NCBI GenBank assembly: GCA_934622035.1 | Contig: CAKTVG010000006.1 | Coordinates: 1 to 64,000 of the forward strand | Source of the DNA: an uncultured Oscillospiraceae bacterium | GTDB taxonomy: Bacteria > Bacillota > Clostridia > Oscillospirales > Oscillospiraceae | Direction: 5' to 3' | Length of the DNA stretch: 64,000 bases | In this document: one piece after another, positions 59,817 through 64,000 of the stretch | How the letters are laid out: every line of letters starts with the position of its first letter | Numbering within the stretch: the first letter of the stretch is position 1 | Position numbers and translations under genes: made by a program | The notes under the pieces: generated by a model | Databases searched by the model: none | What the model was told of the DNA's origin: nothing | The model's input: the letters and a program-made list of their open reading frames with translations, nothing else

Positions 59817-61952
59817 ATGGCATTATTTGAACGTGTATTCCGCGGCTCTGACGAGATGTTCGCCAAGGCCGAGCAGGACCTGAACGCGGTCATCGCCGAG
59901 CTTGGCGAGAGCGCGCCCATGGCAATGCCCTCCACCGCATATTATCTGGCATGTATCTATGCTTACCTCGGCAAAAAGGTCACCACGCTGGGCGAGCTGA
60001 AGGCCGCTATGACCGACATTCGCGCCCTCATGACCCGTGAAAACCGCACCGCCTCCATCTTCTCCTCCGGCGTCGCCACCGCGATTGCCGCCGAGGTCAT
60101 CGAGGCCTGCAAATACGCCCGCAGCGAAACGCCCTATGAGGGCACGAATTACCACGGTCACTTCGCGGACGCCGAGGTTCGTGAGCTGGGCGTTCCGCTC
60201 GTCACCGGTGATATCCCCGGCTTCGTCGTCATGATCGGGCCGGCTCCCTCCGTGGAAGAAGCCGTTGAGACCGTCAAGGGCTATCAGTCCCGCGGCATCT
60301 TCGTCTTCCTCATCGGCGGCATCATCGAGCAGCTCGTCTCCAAGGACTTCAAGATGGGCTTCCCCGTCCGTGTCGTCCCCGTGGGCGAGGACATCTGGTC
60401 CGTCGGCCATGTCATCTCTCTCGTCGTCCGTGCGGCAATGATCTTCGGTGCCATCCAGCCCGGCGACTGGGACGGCTTCCACCGCTACACCTTCGACCGC
60501 ATCAACGCCTTCGTCAACGCCTATGCCCCCGTGCCCGATATCACCGTGGCCTGCGGCGCCGGCGCCATCAAGATGGGCTTCCCCGTCATCACGAACGACA
60601 CCAACGACATGTGGGCCGTTCCGAAGAGCCTGATCGTCTATGAAAACACCAAGGACTGGATCGATACCTCCATCGAGGCCCGCGGCATCAAGCTGAAGAT
60701 CACCAACATCGACATTCCCGTCTCCTACTCCTCCGCCTTCGAGGGCGAAATCATCCGCAAGGGCGATATGCAGGTCGAGGTCGACGGCTCCCGCAAGGAC
60801 TGCTTCGAGCTGGTTGTCACCAAGGACGCCTCCGAAATCGAGGATCACAAGATCATCGTGGAAGGCCCCGAAATGGACGAGATCCCCGTCGGCAGCAAGA
60901 TTTCCCTGTCCTACACCGTCGAGGTCGCGGGCAAGGCCATGCAGCCCGACTTCGAGCCGGTTTTCGAACGCAAGATTCACCAGTTCCTCAACTGCGTCGA
61001 GGGTCTGATGCATACCGGCCAGCGCGACATGATCCGTGTCCGCGTCTCCAAGGCAGACTTCGAGGCGGGCTTCCGCTTCAAGCACATCGGCGAAGTTCTC
61101 TACGCCAAGATCAAGAGCGAGTTCGACACCGTCGTGGATAAGTGCCAGGTCAAGATCGTCGTCGGCGACGAGCCGAACAAGGCCCTCCGCGCCGCCGCGA
61201 ACGTGATCTTTGACAAGCGCGACGAGCGTCTTGCCTCCATGACGGACGAATCCGTTCCCGTCTTCTATTCCTGCATCATGTGCCAGGCCTTCTCGCCGAG
61301 CCATGTCTGCATTGTCACGCCGGAACGTCTTGGCCTCTGCGGTGCCGTTTCCTGGCTGGACGCCAAGGCAACGAACGAGCTCGACCCGCAGGGTCCCTGC
61401 CAGGTCGTCACAAAGGAAAAGTGCATCGACGAGCGTCTCGGCTCCTATGAGGACGTCGACGAGGCTGTTGCAAAGTTCTCCCACGGCGCTCTGGAGCACG
61501 TCACGCTGTACTCTCTCTTCCAGGATCCGATGACCTCCTGCGGCTGCTTCGAATGCATCTGCGGCGTGGAGCCGGTCACAATGGGCGTCGTCATCACCTC
61601 CCGTGAGCATGCGGGCATGACCCCCCTGGGCATGACCTTCTCCGAAATGGCCTCCATGACCGGCGGCGGCGTACAGACGCCCGGCTTCATGGGTCACGGC
61701 AAGCACTTTATCGCTTCCAAGAAGTTCATCGCAGCCGAAGGCGGCCTGGGCCGCATCGTTTGGCTGCCGAAGGAGCTCAAGGAGCAGATGCGCGAGAAGC
61801 TCGACGCGGCCGCCAAGGAGCTCTACGATGTCGACGGCTTCACCGATATGATCGCGGACGAAACCATCTGCACCGAGGATCCCGAGGAGTTGCTCAACTA
61901 CCTCACCGAGGTCGGCCACCCCGTCCTCTCCATGGAACCCTTCGATATGTAA
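59817..61952 (+). CDS. acsB: Acetyl-CoA synthase (CODH/ACS beta subunit)
   Basis: The 711-aa protein starts at ATG 59817 after GAAAGGATG. It has the bacterial three-domain layout; the A-cluster Fe4S4 cysteines are in FYSCIMCQAFSPSHVCIVTPERLGLCG (Cys486, Cys489, Cys498, Cys508), and the distal-nickel tripeptide Cys575-Gly576-Cys577 is in TSCGCFE. The closing GGGVQTPGFMGHGKHFIASKKFIAAEGG is highly conserved. The enzyme joins CO, the corrinoid methyl group and CoA into acetyl-CoA. The N-terminal CODH-docking domain (about 1-310) is present, so it can form the tunnel complex with CooS/AcsA. The corrinoid protein and methyltransferase genes (acsC, acsD, acsE) are not in this operon. Confidence 0.97.
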   Translation: MALFERVFRGSDEMFAKAEQDLNAVIAELGESAPMAMPSTAYYLACIYAYLGKKVTTLGELKAAMTDIRALMTRENRTASIFSSGVATAIAAEVIEACKYARSETPYEGTNYHGHFADAEVRELGVPLVTGDIPGFVVMIGPAPSVEEAVETVKGYQSRGIFVFLIGGIIEQLVSKDFKMGFPVRVVPVGEDIWSVGHVISLVVRAAMIFGAIQPGDWDGFHRYTFDRINAFVNAYAPVPDITVACGAGAIKMGFPVITNDTNDMWAVPKSLIVYENTKDWIDTSIEARGIKLKITNIDIPVSYSSAFEGEIIRKGDMQVEVDGSRKDCFELVVTKDASEIEDHKIIVEGPEMDEIPVGSKISLSYTVEVAGKAMQPDFEPVFERKIHQFLNCVEGLMHTGQRDMIRVRVSKADFEAGFRFKHIGEVLYAKIKSEFDTVVDKCQVKIVVGDEPNKALRAAANVIFDKRDERLASMTDESVPVFYSCIMCQAFSPSHVCIVTPERLGLCGAVSWLDAKATNELDPQGPCQVVTKEKCIDERLGSYEDVDEAVAKFSHGALEHVTLYSLFQDPMTSCGCFECICGVEPVTMGVVITSREHAGMTPLGMTFSEMASMTGGGVQTPGFMGHGKHFIASKKFIAAEGGLGRIVWLPKELKEQMREKLDAAAKELYDVDGFTDMIADETICTEDPEELLNYLTEVGHPVLSMEPFDM

Positions 61953-61958
61953 TAAGCA

Positions 61959-61998
61959 CAAACCCCTCCCGTCCGGAGCCCCGGACGGGAGGGGTTTG
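61959..61998 (+). terminator. Intrinsic terminator of the cooS-cooC-acsB operon
   Basis: An 18-bp perfect stem (61959-61976 with 61981-61998, loop AGCC) ends in a T-rich stretch, 7 bp after the acsB stop. Confidence 0.92.
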
Positions 61999-62054
61999 TT
62001 TGGGTGCACAGTTCATAACAGGAAGAGATGTTCTCCGTTTGCCCCGGTTTATTT

Positions 62055-62600
62055 CTATTTTTCTGCAAATATTTCTTCCAAATGATCCAACAGGAATTGC
62101 TGCGCCTCCTGGCTATAGTATACCGCCAAGTATTCTCCGTACTGGCCCTGCCGTGTTCCGGTAGACAGACCGATCTGCTTCCCAATTTCTGTCGGAAGCC
62201 GTTTCGGTTTGCCTTCCGGGTCCATCGTTTTTTTCATGAATCCTTTGGAGATTAGCCAGTCCGTAATCACCGTGGTCTTCGGACGTTTGGCATTCGGATC
62301 ATCCGCAGCAGCGGCAAGCATTTCTGCAAATTCCGAAATTCGCAGAGGGCGTTTTGAAGGCGACAGGTGAAGCATCTTCTGTGTAAGAACAAATTCGCCT
62401 TTTTTCGGTTTGCGGCCGACATAACCACCGTTGTCGATCACCTGCTGCAAAATTCCCGAAACATAGAAGAAACATCGCGCGAGCCGCACCTGGTTCAGGA
62501 CTGAATCCTCCGGCAGCTCATCCCCCATAATTGGGTCGCTCCCCTGCGCCAATTTGTCCATGTATAATTTTGCTCTCCGCAACATTTCAAGCTCTGTCAT
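62055..62600 (-). CDS. Hypothetical protein of 181 residues
   Basis: ATG at 62598-62600; a GGAAG ribosome binding site lies 10 nt upstream. The protein begins TELEMLRRAKLYMDKLAQGSDPI and has a central segment SPSKRPLRISEFAEMLAAAADDPNAKRPKTTVITDWLISKGFM and a C-terminus EIGKQIGLSTGTRQGQYGEYLAVYYSQEAQQFLLDHLEEIF. The middle reads like a winged-helix unit (ITDWLISKGFM...GKPKRLPTEIGKQIGL), so DNA binding is possible. I do not recognise a named family. Its codons are more AT-rich than the CODH operon and it stands alone with a consensus promoter, which suggests acquired accessory DNA. Confidence 0.7.
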   Translation of the reverse strand: MTELEMLRRAKLYMDKLAQGSDPIMGDELPEDSVLNQVRLARCFFYVSGILQQVIDNGGYVGRKPKKGEFVLTQKMLHLSPSKRPLRISEFAEMLAAAADDPNAKRPKTTVITDWLISKGFMKKTMDPEGKPKRLPTEIGKQIGLSTGTRQGQYGEYLAVYYSQEAQQFLLDHLEEIFAEK

Positions 62601-62671
62601 CTGTTCTCAACTTCCTTTCTTCGTCTTGATGTGCACAATGAAGACGCGCATCTTTTACCTCTGCTTATCAA

Positions 62672-62700
62672 ATTATAACATCAATTTCCAGCAAATCCAA
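62672..62700 (-). promoter_or_regulatory. SigmaA promoter of the hypothetical gene
   Basis: On the minus strand TTGGAT (62700-62695), 17 bp, TATAAT (62677-62672). Confidence 0.75.
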
Positions 62701-62908
62701 GCATATCACTCCAATTTGCCACATTTTTCGTAAAAAAGTTCAAGCCCACAGATGATCTCTCGATGGTAGGCAGCGATGCAAACGTCTCCGGTAGGAGGCA
62801 GTTTTTTGCTCTGCGTTATCCTAGTGCGGCTGGAGCGGTGCGGTCACGGCGGCGATATCACAGGACTCCCTGCGGTGCTCTTCCGGGCAGCGCCGACCGG
62901 CAGCCCAC
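62701..62908. other. Non-coding stretch between divergent accessory genes
   Basis: No gene, tRNA or strong repeat is visible in this part of the 478-bp gap (62601-63078). The remainder of the gap is the two promoters and the long leader of the acetyltransferase gene (62938-63078). Confidence 0.5.
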
Positions 62909-62937
62909 TTGCATTGCATGGTTCTTCCTGCTATAAT
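62909..62937 (+). promoter_or_regulatory. SigmaA promoter of the acetyltransferase gene
   Basis: TTGCAT (62909-62914), 17 bp, TATAAT (62932-62937), leaving a leader of about 135 nt before the ATG with no clear structure. Confidence 0.75.
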
Positions 62938-63078
62938 TTATTATAATAAGAAACACCGGTTTGATGTGCAGTAGAGGCGATCGTGCCTGAGACGCCGATT
63001 TTCCGGCCGGTGGATGGCGAAGTCGCTGTGCGGAAGCATGGTGACCACAGCAGCGCCGATGCAGTAAGGTGATATATT

Positions 63079-63510
63079 ATGATCAGAGAATTCCAACCGG
63101 CAGATACCGACCGGGTGGCCGAGCTATGGCTGGCTGCAAACCTACAGGCCCATGCCTTTATTGCCCCCGAATACTGGAGGGGCAATCAAGACATGGTAAA
63201 GGGGCTGCTGCCGCAGGCGGAGGTCTATGTCTATGAGAAGGACAGAGAAATTCTGGGCTTTGCGGGGCTGGACGGCGAGTATATCGAGGGTATTTTTGTT
63301 TCCGAGAAAATGCAGTCGCAGGGCGTTGGGAAATGCCTGCTGGACTTTCTGAAAGCAAAGAAGACCGAATTGCGCCTGAATGTCTATCAGAGGAACACCC
63401 GTGCGATTCATTTTTATGAGCGGGAAGGCTTTGAAATCCAGTGTGAGAGCCTGGATGAGGCCACCGGCGAGAAGGACTACACAATGGCGTGGCGGCAGGA
63501 GCAGAGATGA
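63079..63510 (+). CDS. GNAT-family N-acetyltransferase
   Basis: The 143-aa protein starts at ATG 63079 after AAGGTG. It has the GNAT core: IREFQPADTDRVAELWLAANLQAH, strand EILGFAGLDGEYIEGIFVSEKMQSQGVGKCLLDFLK with the acetyl-CoA loop QSQGVGK (Q-x-x-G-x-G/A), and the closing LNVYQRNTRAIHFYEREGFEIQ. It resembles YjaB/PhnO-like small acetyltransferases that act on unknown amines. Its stop overlaps the next gene's start (ATGA). Confidence 0.9.
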   Translation: MIREFQPADTDRVAELWLAANLQAHAFIAPEYWRGNQDMVKGLLPQAEVYVYEKDREILGFAGLDGEYIEGIFVSEKMQSQGVGKCLLDFLKAKKTELRLNVYQRNTRAIHFYEREGFEIQCESLDEATGEKDYTMAWRQEQR

Positions 63511-64000
63511 GGATACCAATGATTTTATATTTTTCCGCAACGGGCAACTGCAAATACGTGGCCGCCCGACTGGCAGAGGGCGGGGAGACGCTGTCCATCG
63601 TGGACTGCATCCGGGAAAACCGCTTCGCATTTGAGGCCGAAACCATCGGCGTGATTTCGCCCACCTACGACTGGGGCTTGCCCAGCATCGTCAAGACGTT
63701 TCTGGAAAAAGCGGCCTTCCGGACGGAATACCTGTATTTTGTCGCCACCTACGGGACCACGCCCGGCGCTTCCGGTGCCTTGGCCAACGAGGCCATTCGA
63801 GGGCGCAGCATCGATGCCTATTACGCCGTCCGGATGGTGGACACCTGGACGCCGATTTTCGACCTTTCCACTCCGGAAAAGGTAGCAAGGTACACGAAAC
63901 ACACGGAATCGCAGCTCGACGCCATTCTGCAAAGCGTTCGGGAGCGCCGCACCAACCGGCATATGTCGCCCCGCACCCCGGTGATCTTCACGAAGCTGTT
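63507..64000 (+). CDS. Flavodoxin-domain protein (EFR1-like), N-terminal part (cut by window end)
   Basis: ATG 63507 overlaps the acetyltransferase stop by 4 bp; an alternative in-frame ATG is 63519. The visible 164 residues start MILYFSATGNCKYVAARLAEG, an FMN-binding T-x-T/S-x-N loop variant (SATGN), then VISPTYDWGLPSIVKTFLEK (W-G-x-P) and FVATYGTTPGASGALANEAI, matching the flavodoxin part of EFR1 (flavodoxin plus 4Fe-4S) proteins. The ferredoxin part would lie beyond 64000. Likely a redox carrier of anaerobic metabolism; partner unknown. Confidence 0.85.
   Translation, partial: MRIPMILYFSATGNCKYVAARLAEGGETLSIVDCIRENRFAFEAETIGVISPTYDWGLPSIVKTFLEKAAFRTEYLYFVATYGTTPGASGALANEAIRGRSIDAYYAVRMVDTWTPIFDLSTPEKVARYTKHTESQLDAILQSVRERRTNRHMSPRTPVIFTKL

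Noticed and set aside
59823..62009. 728-codon minus-strand open frame opposite acsB
   Set aside because: Antisense shadow of acsB; low-complexity Asp/Gly/Ala/Val composition and no ribosome binding site.

Overview
The window comes from a GC-rich, low-GC-phylum anaerobe, most like a gut or rumen Oscillospiraceae/Ruminococcaceae-type clostridium (inference). The signs are Gram-positive lipoprotein signal peptides and SLH-anchored wall proteins, strong AAGGAG ribosome binding sites, a spoVAC gene (endospore former), RNase J, GdpP, a gdpP-rplI-dnaB-tilS-hpt-ftsH block, and a CO dehydrogenase/acetyl-CoA synthase operon (Wood-Ljungdahl carbonyl branch, a possible acetogen). No rRNA, tRNA, CRISPR array or intact insertion sequence was seen.

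Layout. 1-2.9 kb is a rearranged, less GC-rich margin: a TetR regulator cut by the window edge, a decayed phage tail-fibre fragment, and a truncated iron-type ABC binding protein with its ATPase but no permease. 2.9-10.8 kb is a seven-gene plus-strand operon for alpha-1,6-glucan (dextran/isomalto-oligosaccharide) use: binding protein, two permeases, a cytoplasmic GH66 enzyme, an AraC regulator, a DUF624 membrane protein and a GH13 oligo-1,6-glucosidase. 10.9-13.7 kb holds a MATE exporter behind a leader-peptide/terminator attenuator and an SLH protein. 13.8-21.3 kb is the minus-strand housekeeping block, facing away from rnjA (21.6-23.3 kb).

23.3-35.9 kb is a nine-gene minus-strand xylose/xyloside operon: xylA, a RbsA/RbsC-type ABC transporter with two permeases, xylB, a Cys-type sulfatase, an MFS carrier and a GH120 beta-xylosidase. 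It is driven from a consensus promoter flanked by palindromes and faces a LacI regulator (36.2 kb). 37.3-41.9 kb carries a second MATE gene with its own attenuator, a second Cys-type sulfatase and guanine deaminase. 41.9-44.7 kb is a tightly overlapping tRNA-processing operon (42-aa protein, truA, arsC-like, zinc-ribbon, cca).

44.8-55.3 kb is mixed: an SLH-anchored double-lysozyme protein, a monoacylglycerol-lipase-like hydrolase, coaX, yfcE, an unrecognised three-gene operon (49.6-50.5 kb), a HAD phosphatase, a metzincin-like lipoprotein, and proB-proA-proC. 55.4-62 kb has spoVAC, uppP and cooS-cooC-acsB. The last 2 kb is less GC-rich accessory DNA with one hypothetical gene, a GNAT acetyltransferase and a flavodoxin-type gene cut by the window end.

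Most notable: two MATE genes preceded by short leader ORFs reading into intrinsic terminators; a 19-bp element at identical spacing (10 nt) from the -10 box of two unrelated promoters; a GH66 enzyme without a signal peptide inside an import operon; the uncharacterised three-gene operon; and the phage-fibre/transporter junction.
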